From NCBI RefSeq assembly GCF_002128405.1, contig NZ_NETJ01000003.1, positions 186,001-250,000 on the forward strand: a DNA stretch of 64,000 nucleotides, in the 5' to 3' direction. Of the stretch, positions 45,519 to 55,200 are shown one piece after another. A model generated the notes under the pieces. That model saw only the letters and a list, made by a program, of their open reading frames with translations. It was not told the DNA's origin and searched no databases. Both the position numbers and the translations under genes were made by a program. The stretch comes from Gottfriedia solisilvae (lineage in GTDB: Bacteria; Bacillota; Bacilli; Bacillales; Bacillaceae_G). Every line of letters starts with the position of its first letter. Position 1 is the stretch's first letter.

Positions 45519-47126
45519 ATGGGTCGCTTTCGAGCAATAATCAAAAGGATTAAGATTCTCTTACAAAAGGCTACAGATTTTATAAATCTATATTATATGC
45601 ATCAAAAGAATCGTAATATACAAGCTTCTAATGAAAAAAAAACAATTACTGAAGCCTCTAATGAAAAAACAATTACTGAAGTTTCTTATGAAAAAACAAT
45701 TATTGAAGCCTCTAATGAAAGTACTATTATAGAAGCTACTTATGAAAAGACGCTGACAGAATTAGGGAATAGTTTTGACCTTGTTCATCGTTCATTTAAT
45801 CAGGATGAAATTCACATTATTTATTTAAACTCATTAGTAGATTCCAACACATTAGAGTGGGAAATACTTTCACCCTTAAGAGAAATGTCATCATTCAATA
45901 ATTTCGAAAAATCGTTTCAACAATCACTGTTTAAACGAGAAAATAATCAAGAAGAAGTATTAAATGGAATATTAGATGGTAATGTAGCATTGTTCATTGG
46001 GAGGAATACATATTTAATAAATGTATCAGGATCCGAGGAACGTGCCATTGCACAATCTGAATCAGAAACTGTCATAAGTGGGCCTCATGATTCTTTTAAT
46101 GAGGCATTAAAAACAAACGTATCGTTGATAAGAAGAAGAGTCAGAAGTCCTCGCTTAAAAATGATTAAGTTATCTGTTGGGGAAATTTCAAAAACAAAAG
46201 TTCTTTTAATTTACATTGAGGGTATTGCAAATATGGATATTGTGAATCATCTAAAAGTGAGGATTGAATCTGTTAAAGTTGATTCCATAACTGACTCTAA
46301 TGTTTTGATTCAAATAATAGATGATCATCAAAATTCGCCATTCCCACAATTTTATACGACTGAAAGGCCAGATATAGCTGTATCAAAACTATATGCTGGA
46401 AAGATAATCGGACTTGTCGATGATAGTCCAAACATTTTTTGTACTCCTTCTAGTTTCTTTGATTTTTTTGAGTCACCAGATGACTATAATCAGCGTTGGA
46501 TTATAGGAACAGGGGTTAGGATTCTGCGATACATAGCTTTATTTATTACATTAATACTCACAGCTTTTTATGTCTCTATCTGTACGTATCATTACGAAAT
46601 GATTCCACAATCACTACTTCAAAGCATTATGCAGTCTAGGAGTAGAGTTCCTTTTCCGCCTATCGTTGAAGCTATATTTTTAGAAGTTGTCATTGAACTG
46701 CTAAGGGAAGCGGGTGCTAGACTGCCTACAAAAATTGGTCAAACAATTGGAATTGTAGGCGGTATTGTAATTGGCCAAGCAGCTGTTGAAGCTGGGATTA
46801 CTAGTAATATCTTAATCATTGTTGTAGCTGTATCGGCCATTGCTTCATTCATCGTCCCAAGTTATATTATGAGTGCTTCCATTCGAATGGTTAGGTTTCT
46901 ATTTATTATAATGGCAGGATTTATGGGGAATATTGGGATTTTTTTCGCTTTAGGTATATTAACCATCCACATAACAGGATTAACAAATTTATCTTCACCT
47001 TATTTTATGCCGATTTCTCCAACCTTTTTCAAAGATTGGATGGATAGTATTGTGAGAGGGCCTTTTTATAAAATAAAGAAGGGGCAACCAGCGATGCAAA
47101 ACGATGGTGAAAAAGAGAGGAATTAA
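45519..47126 (+). CDS. GerA-family germinant receptor A subunit with N-terminal repeat
   Basis: A 535-residue spore inner-membrane protein. After a basic stretch (1-30) come five near-identical nine-to-ten-residue units (36-81: ASNEKKTITE, ASNEKTITE, VSYEKTIIE, ASNESTIIE, ATYEKTLTE). The conserved GerA domain starts about residue 83, with the membrane part from about 345 (REAGARLPTKIGQTIGIVGG, PSYIMSASIRMVRF). It senses germinants together with the B and C subunits encoded downstream. RBS AAAGGTAGG. The repeat is unusual in size and regularity. Confidence 0.92.
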   Translation: MGRFRAIIKRIKILLQKATDFINLYYMHQKNRNIQASNEKKTITEASNEKTITEVSYEKTIIEASNESTIIEATYEKTLTELGNSFDLVHRSFNQDEIHIIYLNSLVDSNTLEWEILSPLREMSSFNNFEKSFQQSLFKRENNQEEVLNGILDGNVALFIGRNTYLINVSGSEERAIAQSESETVISGPHDSFNEALKTNVSLIRRRVRSPRLKMIKLSVGEISKTKVLLIYIEGIANMDIVNHLKVRIESVKVDSITDSNVLIQIIDDHQNSPFPQFYTTERPDIAVSKLYAGKIIGLVDDSPNIFCTPSSFFDFFESPDDYNQRWIIGTGVRILRYIALFITLILTAFYVSICTYHYEMIPQSLLQSIMQSRSRVPFPPIVEAIFLEVVIELLREAGARLPTKIGQTIGIVGGIVIGQAAVEAGITSNILIIVVAVSAIASFIVPSYIMSASIRMVRFLFIIMAGFMGNIGIFFALGILTIHITGLTNLSSPYFMPISPTFFKDWMDSIVRGPFYKIKKGQPAMQNDGEKERN

Positions 47127-47136
47127 TGGTGATCAT

Positions 47137-48231
47137 ATGAAGGAACGACTCCATCCATTTCAATTATCTATACTAATCTATATGATTCAAAATGGTCTTG
47201 TCTTGTATAGTTTACCTCGGTTTATTGCCGAATATTTCGGAACAAATGGCTGGTTAAGTATTATTTTCATTTTCGTACTCGTTAATATTAATATTATGAT
47301 GATTGCAATCATTTATAAGTTGGGTAAAGGAAGGTCAATTTTTGAAATCATTGAGGCGACGGTTCCCAAATGGGTAATGGTGCCCATCTATTTGTTTATT
47401 ATTGGTATTTGGATTGGAATGGCAAGCATGATTATGAGGGCATATATCTTCGTATTTAAAATGATGTTTTTTCCAACTTTACCAGTCTCACTTTTTGTCA
47501 TTTTATTTATTATTCTTTGTTTCCAATTATTAAGAGGTGGAATCTACAAGATGACTAAAGCAATTGTTGTTTTATGCGCTATCGTGCAACCGATGCTTTT
47601 TTTGCTTTTTTATCTTATTCCAGAATTTGATTTTGCACGTTATACGACTTTCTTTTTTAAAGGAGAAACTGATTTTTTTAAGGGGGCACTTCATGTTTAT
47701 ACAGCATTTTTGGGTATTGAAGTTTCCATTCTTTTTTTCCCTATGGTAGAAAAAAAATGGACAAAGGCTCTTTTTATTGGAAATCTTCTGACCACGGTAG
47801 GCTATTTACTTGTCACTGCTATATGCTTTGGCTTTTTTAGCTTCAATCAAATAATAAATGATTTATTCCCAGTTATGACATTGTTTGAATATACAGAAGT
47901 TGCTTTTCTTTCACGAGCAGAAAATCTCTGCTTTTCCGTTTTTGCTTTCAAGATATTATCAATAAGTGTAATTTATTTCTGGGGAGCTCAGCAAATTTTT
48001 GGAAATATGACGAAAAGGGTTAAGCCTAATTTTTGGATATTCATTATACTAGCAAGTGGTTTTATACTTGCATTGATCCCAGATTCCTTGGTGGATGTCG
48101 AAAAGTGGTTAAAGTGGCTGAGTTATTGTGCAATTGGTATAGCTTGGGCATTACCTATCTTTGTGTTATGCATCCTTTTTACTCAAATTCTTCTTAAAAA
48201 AATGAATAATAGGGAGACAGATCATGCTTAA
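47137..48231 (+). CDS. GerB-family germinant receptor permease subunit
   Basis: A 364-residue, ten-TM protein of the APC-superfamily spore-germination permeases (ILIYMIQNGLVLYSLPRF at the start, YHEY-like FTAFLGIEVSILFFPM region mid-protein). Start placed at MKERLHPFQL, ten bases after the GerA stop with the GGTGAT RBS; the longer frame would overlap GerA. The last codons overlap the start of the C subunit (CATGCTTAA), so B and C are coupled. Confidence 0.9.
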   Translation: MKERLHPFQLSILIYMIQNGLVLYSLPRFIAEYFGTNGWLSIIFIFVLVNINIMMIAIIYKLGKGRSIFEIIEATVPKWVMVPIYLFIIGIWIGMASMIMRAYIFVFKMMFFPTLPVSLFVILFIILCFQLLRGGIYKMTKAIVVLCAIVQPMLFLLFYLIPEFDFARYTTFFFKGETDFFKGALHVYTAFLGIEVSILFFPMVEKKWTKALFIGNLLTTVGYLLVTAICFGFFSFNQIINDLFPVMTLFEYTEVAFLSRAENLCFSVFAFKILSISVIYFWGAQQIFGNMTKRVKPNFWIFIILASGFILALIPDSLVDVEKWLKWLSYCAIGIAWALPIFVLCILFTQILLKKMNNRETDHA

Positions 48232-49318
48232 TAAAATTACTGTATTGTTCGCAATAAGTAGTTTGTTTTTAACAGGTTGTGGAGGTAGTAATGTTATTGA
48301 AGATTTAGCAATTATTCAATCAGTTGCTTTCGATTTGTCGGAAACTAAAGAAAATCCTATAAATATAACTGTCCTATTTCCAACTGTTTCTAAAGAAGGA
48401 AAGTTTGGTACTCAGACTATAACTGCAAATGGAAAATCATCTCATGACTCCTTCATTAAACTTCAAAATTTAACAAATTTAAAGCTAGTTGGAGGGCAGA
48501 ATACGGTTCTCTTTGGGGAGGAACTATCAAAAAAAGGACTTATAAATATTGTTGAGACGCTTACAAGTGATCCAGAAGTCGGAACTCGCACTAAATTTGC
48601 GATTGTGGAGGGAAAAGGAGAAGAGCTTCTAAAAAAAAAGATACCATCAGTACCAGATAATGCTGAATACCTTTATACGTTCATTGATAAATTAGCATCT
48701 CAAAATAAAGTTTTAAATACAGATAAATATCGTTTTTTAAGAGATTATTATGACGATGGTATTGATCCGGTTTTACCAGTTTTTTCATATAAAGGCGAGA
48801 ATATAGAATTAATAGGATTAGGTACTTTTAAAGGAGATCAATATGTTAAACTCCTAACTTTAAGTGAAACACAAATCCTTAATTTATTAAGCGGAGACAT
48901 CAAAAATGGTAGTTTAATGATGAGTATTCGTGATGAAGAGTCAGGAAAAAATGATCAGCTTTTGTTAAGTGATATCATTTCTAAGAATGATAAAAAAATA
49001 AACACTAGTAAAAGAAAGAATATGTCGGCTGAAGTAATTCTAGATTTAAAAGGAAGCGTCCTTGAATACACAGGTAAAATGGATTTGAGTAAAGAAAAGT
49101 ATCAAAGACAATTAGAAAATTATTTAAAAACCAATTCAAAAAAGCTGTTTATCAAATTACAAAAACATCAGACAGATCCTATTGGAATAGGAACTTTGGT
49201 ACGTAATCATTTAACTTATGAAAGATGGAACAAGATGAATTGGAATGAAGTTTACTCAAACCTGAATTTTAAAGTTAAAGTAAACGTAGATTTGGTTAAT
49301 ACAGGGAAATCAAAATGA
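48224..49318 (+). CDS. Ger(x)C-family germinant receptor lipoprotein
   Basis: A 364-residue lipoprotein: signal peptide with lipobox FLTGCGGS (Cys about residue 19), then the three-domain GerC structure (VIEDLAIIQSVAFDLSE, GQNTVLFGEELSKKGL, EVYSNLNFKVKVNVDL at the end). It completes a canonical A-B-C receptor operon, probably made in the forespore. A terminator follows 106 bases later. Confidence 0.9.
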   Translation: MLNKITVLFAISSLFLTGCGGSNVIEDLAIIQSVAFDLSETKENPINITVLFPTVSKEGKFGTQTITANGKSSHDSFIKLQNLTNLKLVGGQNTVLFGEELSKKGLINIVETLTSDPEVGTRTKFAIVEGKGEELLKKKIPSVPDNAEYLYTFIDKLASQNKVLNTDKYRFLRDYYDDGIDPVLPVFSYKGENIELIGLGTFKGDQYVKLLTLSETQILNLLSGDIKNGSLMMSIRDEESGKNDQLLLSDIISKNDKKINTSKRKNMSAEVILDLKGSVLEYTGKMDLSKEKYQRQLENYLKTNSKKLFIKLQKHQTDPIGIGTLVRNHLTYERWNKMNWNEVYSNLNFKVKVNVDLVNTGKSK

Positions 49319-49424
49319 ATTCGGATATGAGTAGAAATCCATTCTTTACATTTAATAAGCAGATAAAATGACAATGGCAACTCAATAGAGTTAATAACTT
49401 TTTAGATAAGGAAGTATTTGAAAG

Positions 49425-49460
49425 GAACACATTCGTTACTTTGGAATGTGTTCTTTTTCT
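49425..49460 (+). terminator. Intrinsic terminator of the ger operon
   Basis: GAACACATTC/GAATGTGTTC with a 9-base loop, then TTTTTC. Confidence 0.85.
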
Positions 49461-49681
49461 TTAAAATACTTTTCATAATCGGTATCCTATCAAGGAGTCT
49501 TACTTCAATTGAATAGGAGTTGATTGGAATGAGAGAATATACTAAAATCATTTCATTAAAAATATGAATCATTCTAATCGAAAATCTTGTATTGTTATAA
49601 GATCAGAATCCTCTTAATATTAAGCGTAACTGTATGAAAGCTGGTAGAAACATTAGAAGCATAAATATTATTAAAGTTTAA

Positions 49682-49852
49682 AAGAAACCAGAAATTAGGA
49701 TAGTTATAGTTGAAAAAATTATAGGAAAAGATAATGAAATTACTTTTTCTGATACTGCAAAAAATGATAACTTAAGTAGTGTGCTTATAAAAGGTAAACA
49801 GATTGCTGATTCAGTAGGAACTTTCAAAGAGCGTGTTTGCATAGAAATATAA
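49682..49852 (+). pseudogene. Stop-bounded coding remnant
   Basis: A 56-codon open stretch reads like real protein (KKPEIRIVIVEKIIGKDNEI, then FSDTAKNDNLSSVLIKGKQI and GTFKERVCIEI) but has a TAA immediately upstream, no start codon and no RBS. It is probably the tail of a lost gene. The rest of 49461-49961 has no supported feature. Confidence 0.3.
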
Positions 49853-49961
49853 ATTCCTCTACAAAATGTATTAATTTTTTTTACTAAATATTTTCTAATT
49901 ATTTTGAAGTATTTACGAATTGCACCCTAACATGATGAAAATGAAAAAGTTGGTGAAAAAA

Positions 49962-50876
49962 ATGGAGCTGAAACAATTAGAATATTTTATGGCAATTTGT
50001 GAGGAAATGCATTTTACAAAAACTGCAGATAAATTAAGAATTGGGCAACCTACCTTAAGCTATCAAATCAAAGCCTTAGAAGAGGAACTTGGTATACGAC
50101 TTTTTGATAGATTAGGTAAAAAAATAGCACTTACTGAAGCAGGCAAAATTTTACTAGAACATTCACAGCAAATTTTTAATATAATCAAAAGTGCTAATGA
50201 TCAATTACAGGAATTACAAAAACTGAATAGAGGCAAGTTGATAATCGGTGCACTTTCAGGTGATTTAAGTCATATTGCTTCTATGGCATTACTAGAGTTT
50301 CATGCCATGTATCCACAAATACAGTTGCAGTTTTTTGTGCTTGATGATGTTATTGAAAAAATAAAACAAAATGAACTGGATCTAGCATTGACAATCATGC
50401 CGAAAGAGGATGACGGATTAAATATCATTCCTTTATATGAAGAGGAATTTTGTCTAGTCGTACATTCGGAGCATTTATTAGCAAACAGAAACTATCTAGA
50501 TTTAAGTCAAATAGAAGATATACCATTCATCTTAAACCCTAGAGATCATTCTTTTAGAAAATGGTTTGATGATCTATGTGGAAACCAAGGCATATTGATA
50601 GAACCAATTATTGAATCGTCTGATATAAAATCAATCGTTAGTCTAGTGAAGGAAGGTAGAGGAGCTACAATCCTATCAAGGACACTTTATAATTTAGAGG
50701 ATAATGGAAGTTTGAGAGCAATTCGGATCAAACCAGCTCTTCAAAGAAAAGTAACAATAATCCACCATAAAGAAAAGCATATTGGAGCTGCCGCTAATAT
50801 CTTTAAAAATTTATTAAATTCATATATAGAAAAATATAGTCGCATAGATAGTCTATTAAATGATTTATATAAATAA
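49962..50876 (+). CDS. LysR-family transcriptional regulator
   Basis: A 304-residue regulator. Winged helix-turn-helix 1-60 (MELKQLEYFMAICEEMHFTK, ADKLRIGQPTLSYQIKALEE), then a periplasmic-binding-protein-like effector domain (about 90-300). I start at MELKQL after GGTGA, the usual LysR beginning; the open frame extends 14 codons upstream from a TTG without an RBS. No neighbour suggests a target; no divergent gene is present. Confidence 0.88.
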   Translation: MELKQLEYFMAICEEMHFTKTADKLRIGQPTLSYQIKALEEELGIRLFDRLGKKIALTEAGKILLEHSQQIFNIIKSANDQLQELQKLNRGKLIIGALSGDLSHIASMALLEFHAMYPQIQLQFFVLDDVIEKIKQNELDLALTIMPKEDDGLNIIPLYEEEFCLVVHSEHLLANRNYLDLSQIEDIPFILNPRDHSFRKWFDDLCGNQGILIEPIIESSDIKSIVSLVKEGRGATILSRTLYNLEDNGSLRAIRIKPALQRKVTIIHHKEKHIGAAANIFKNLLNSYIEKYSRIDSLLNDLYK

Positions 50877-51016
50877 GACAATGCATTGCGATTTTAGAAT
50901 TTTAATGAAACATGGTCAGTGGTACACCTTTATAGTTTCTTGGAATTTCATCTGAGGACTAAGAGGTTACAGTGGTTGATGAATTTCTAATTATTTTTAA
51001 AAGAGGTAATTTGGGA

Positions 51017-51193
51017 ATGCATAAAGAAAAGAAATTACTGGAAGAAATTGAAAAACAACGGTTAGAAATGATCAATTTAACTCTTCAATCTTCCCTGTCT
51101 TCTCAAGAAGTCATTCAAATTAGTCAAAATTTAGATTGTTTATTAAATAAGTACGATAAAAGTGTAAAGGAAAAGACTAATGGGCAGCGATAA
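51017..51193 (+). CDS. Spo0E-like aspartyl-phosphate phosphatase
   Basis: A 58-residue protein of the Spo0E family: helical hairpin with LLEEIEKQRLEMINLTLQ and the signature SQNLDCLLNKYDK, whose acidic and Asn/Leu pattern matches the Spo0A-phosphatase motif (SxxLDxLIxxY). Such proteins dephosphorylate Spo0A and delay sporulation. The start at MHKEKKL follows GAGGT; the longer frame is not supported. Confidence 0.88.
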   Translation: MHKEKKLLEEIEKQRLEMINLTLQSSLSSQEVIQISQNLDCLLNKYDKSVKEKTNGQR

Positions 51194-51353
51194 TAGGTTT
51201 AGTTAATAATATTCAGTGGCTATTCAAACCTATATAACAATGAGTATTTTTGAAAAAAGAAAGATCATTCATCAACATGAAGGAACTTTTGGTAACCCGA
51301 TAATCAGTAATAACATCATCTTTTATTATCGCAGAGTTTGAAATATATATAAA

Positions 51354-51377
51354 AAGCCACCTTCTAAGGTGGTTTTT
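51354..51377. terminator. Bidirectional terminator between convergent genes
   Basis: AAGCCACCTT/AAGGTGGTTTTT with T-rich sequence after it on both strands. Confidence 0.8.
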
Positions 51378-51428
51378 CATTTTTTTATAGTTTGGTTTCT
51401 ATGTTGAACTTTATCATTTGAAGCATTT

Positions 51429-51887
51429 TTACGTACTGTATTCCTGTAATGAAATATGAAAGATTTTACGTTCAACCCTACCTTTATGACCGATAATTCT
51501 GTACCAGTTTTGCCCAATATAAAAAGGTGTTGAAATCATTTTTTCTATATAATCGGAGATCATTTCAATTGGTTCATGAATTTCATTTTTACAAGACAAA
51601 GCAATGACAAAATAAGAGTTATCATCCTCTAACTCAAGTAACCTAAGGTGATAATGACCAATCTGTTTTTCATTGAACTCTTTTAATACTTTTAATATGC
51701 TTTTATGAATATCTATTTCATAGTCAATTGCATCTTTCCAGTTTGCTATAAGGGGGTCATTAAGAGAAAGTGTCAGAATATAATAAGAGGCATAATCCTT
51801 TGGGTTAAACTCTTCATTTTCAACTTTTTGTTGATCTTGAGGTGGAACAACAAATTTTTTATAGTTTGCAAAAAAGTTTTCACTCAT
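51429..51887 (-). CDS. Hypothetical protein of about 152 residues
   Basis: No recognised family. The protein is acidic at the N-terminus (QQKVENEEFNPKDYASYYIL), has no signal peptide or TM segment, and contains a central helical stretch (IHKSILKVLKEFNEKQIGHY) and a C-terminal KGRVERKIFHISLQEY. A plausible RBS (GAAGG) precedes the ATG. It may be lineage specific. Its reading frame fills the space between two gaps and it is convergent with the Spo0E-like gene. Confidence 0.65.
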   Translation of the reverse strand: MSENFFANYKKFVVPPQDQQKVENEEFNPKDYASYYILTLSLNDPLIANWKDAIDYEIDIHKSILKVLKEFNEKQIGHYHLRLLELEDDNSYFVIALSCKNEIHEPIEMISDYIEKMISTPFYIGQNWYRIIGHKGRVERKIFHISLQEYST

Positions 51888-52223
51888 GTCTCATACCTTC
51901 TTTCTTATGAAAATTTCTCTTATAGAAGTTGTATTTAGTATAGTCCTCTACATCAAATTCAGTAGTTTTCGTTGGATTCCAATTCTCCAGCAAACTACCA
52001 ACTGCCTTCTGGAACCTGAACTATTATTTTAGTTTTCCCTAATCACTCCAAAAATACACCTGAGTATACCAATAGAAAGTTGATTAATGTATGCATTCGA
52101 TTGCAAATGTTATCTAGAAGTATATGAAAAATGTAGAAACTTGACTAATAGTACTTGTTGAACAAACTATATTTTCAATCGATAATTAGTTTATACACAT
52201 CTGCAATTTGTTTATTTACCAAA

Positions 52224-52239
52224 ATGAAAGCGGTTGCAT
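52224..52239 (+). promoter_or_regulatory. Catabolite-responsive element (cre) upstream of the amylopullulanase gene
   Basis: ATGAAAGCGGTTGCAT fits the cre consensus WTGNAANCGNWNNCAW at every fixed position. It lies 60 bases upstream of the start codon, where CcpA binding would repress the gene on glucose. The rest of the 410-base gap has no other feature that I can support. Confidence 0.75.
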
Positions 52240-52298
52240 TAGTTGTGTGAGTCAAATTTACGAGATGTTTTCTATATTAATCATTTGGAGGGAAGAAC

Positions 52299-55200
52299 TT
52301 GGGGAGAAGGCAAATTTCTATTTTAGTTGTTTTAATGTTAGTCGCACAGATCGTTTCGAATTTTGTTGTACCAACTCATCATGTAAATGCAGAAGTTAAA
52401 ACAGTAACACTTGTAGGTGATTTACAAAGTGAATTAGGGGCAAGTACCGATTGGGATCCATCAGATTCTAAAACAGTCCTGACAAATCAAGGAAATGGGT
52501 TTTACACTTTTACAGGTTCGCTACCAGCAGGAAAATATGAATATAAAATTGCTATTAATGGTAGTTGGGATGAAAACTATGGAAAAGATGGAAGCAAAGG
52601 AGGAGACAATATTGTGTTAGAGCTTAGCACGGACTCAAATGTTACATTTTATTATCATGCTAATACTCACAAAATTGCAGACTCTTCTATTTATACACCA
52701 ATAGCTTCAGATAAATTACCTAGAATAGTAGGAAATATTCAACCGAGTATTAATCATGGGGGAGAATGGTCTCCATCAGAATCTAATGCATTTTTATTGG
52801 ATAATGATTTCGATAATGTGTACACATATATTACACAAGTCCCAGCGGGAAATTACGAATATAAAATAATATTAGGAGATAATTGGAATACAGCGGCAGC
52901 TTATCCAAATTCGAATGCGAGTTTAAATGTAGTTTCTAAACAATATTATTTATTTTCATATAATGCTAGTACAAACGAAGTAAATGCAGTAGTGACAACA
53001 GCTCCTCCAACAAACTCACGAATAGTAACACTCGTAGGTAATGTTCAGAAAGTACTTGGAAATTCAGGTGATTGGGATCCCACAGGGATAACAGTTATGA
53101 ACCAGATAGGTGATGGACTATATACTTTTACAGGTACACTACCAGCAGGCGATTATGAATATAAAGTAGCAATTAATCAAACATGGGATGAAAACTATGG
53201 TGAAGATGGTAAAAATATTGCTTTACATTTAGAACATGATTCTGAGGTAACATTTTATTATCATGATGGCACTCATAAAATAACTGATTCTACAAAATAT
53301 AATGCACTTCCAATTGAAAAGACGCCGAGACTAGTTGGGGATTTGCAAATTCCGATCGGTGAAACTGAGAATTGGTCACCAAGTAATTCTAAATTATATT
53401 TAACAGATTATAACTTTGACGGTATTTATGAATTCTCTACAAATATTCCTAAAGGAAAGTATGAATATAAAATAACACTAGGGAATAGCTGGGATGAAGC
53501 TTATCCAAGTTCGAATGCTTCTATAAATGTCTTAGATGATACAAAAATTACATTCTTTTATAACCGTCAAAATAAAACTGTTTATACAGATTATAATCCA
53601 AATGGGCATGACGGATTAATAAATAAAGATATGATTTATCACGATACTTGGAAAGAAGAATATCGACAACCGTTTGGTGCGGTAAGTGCTGGAATACCTG
53701 TTACTCTTCGTTTTTCAGCAAAAATGGGTGACCTAACACGTGCTAGCGCTTTTGTAAAAAACAATTTAACGAGTAAAACAACCATTTATAAAATGAATAA
53801 AGTAGGCATAGATGAAAGGGAAGGAAAGCAAGTAGAGTATTGGGAAGTAACATTTGTACCAGACAGTGTTGGAGTATATGGTTATAAATTTTTATTTGGT
53901 GATGGAAGTAATACTGCTGAATATGGAGAAAGTGGAGCAGAAGGAAAAGATGGGATTGCTGTAGATAAAAATGCTGAGTTATTTCAGTTATCCGTTTATG
54001 ATCCATCATACCAAACACCTGATTGGATGAAAAAGGCAGTTGTTTATCAAATTTTCCCTGATAGATTTAATAATGGAAATAAGAAAAATGACTATGCTAA
54101 GAAAAATGGACGAGGGCCTCAATTAATTGAACATCAAACAGATTGGAATGCATTACCGGACAATCCTAGATTAAAAGACAAAAATCCAACAGGGTACACT
54201 GGAGATGGGCAATACAGTAATGACTTTTTTGGTGGAGATATTTTTGGTATTGAGCAGAAATTGGATTACTTACAATCCTTAGGAGTAAATACGCTTTATT
54301 TAAATCCAATTGCTTTAGCACCTTCGAACCATAAATATGATGCAACGGACTATAAAGAAATAGACCCAATGTTTGGCTCACCAAAGGAATTCAAAGAATT
54401 TGTAAAATCTTTATCAAAACGTAAAATGCATTTAATTTTAGATGGTGTATTTAATCATTCCTCAGACGATTCGATCTATTTTGATCGATATAATAAATAC
54501 AAAACGGTTGGTGCTTATGAATATTGGTCCACTATCTATGATTTAATGAATTCAAAAGGAATCACTCAATCAGAAGCTGAGAAGCTAGCGGTTGCTAAAT
54601 TTAATAAAGAAGGACAAGAATTTAGTCCATATGGGTTCCAAAATTGGTTTTCAATCGAAAATAAAAAAGTGATTGATTCAGAAAATAAATTAGAGCATTA
54701 TGCTTATGATGGTTGGTGGGGTTATGAAAGTTTGCCAGTATTTAAATCTATTAATGGTAATAAAGTTAATCACTCTTCAGAATTAAATAATGAAGCATTC
54801 ACTAACTATATTTTCTATGATAAAGATTCTGTTGCTAAGACTTGGATTAATAACGGATCATCAGGTTGGCGTTTAGATGTAGCAAACGAAGTAGATACAG
54901 ACTTTTGGCGTGAATTTAGAAAAGAATTGAAAGCATTTAACGAAGACGATAATCAGTGGGAACATTCCAAAACATTAGAAAAAAATGAAAAGCCTTTAAT
55001 TTTAGGTGAAATTTGGGACGATGCTTCAAAATATCTTTTAGGGGATCAATTTGATTCAGTCATGAATTATAGATTCCAACGTGCTATTTTAGATTTCTTA
55101 AAAAATGGAAAAGCTGATCAAACCATTCAATCGTTAACTGCAATTCAAGAAGATTATCCAAAAGAAGCGCAATATGCATTAATGAATCTACTTGGATCAC

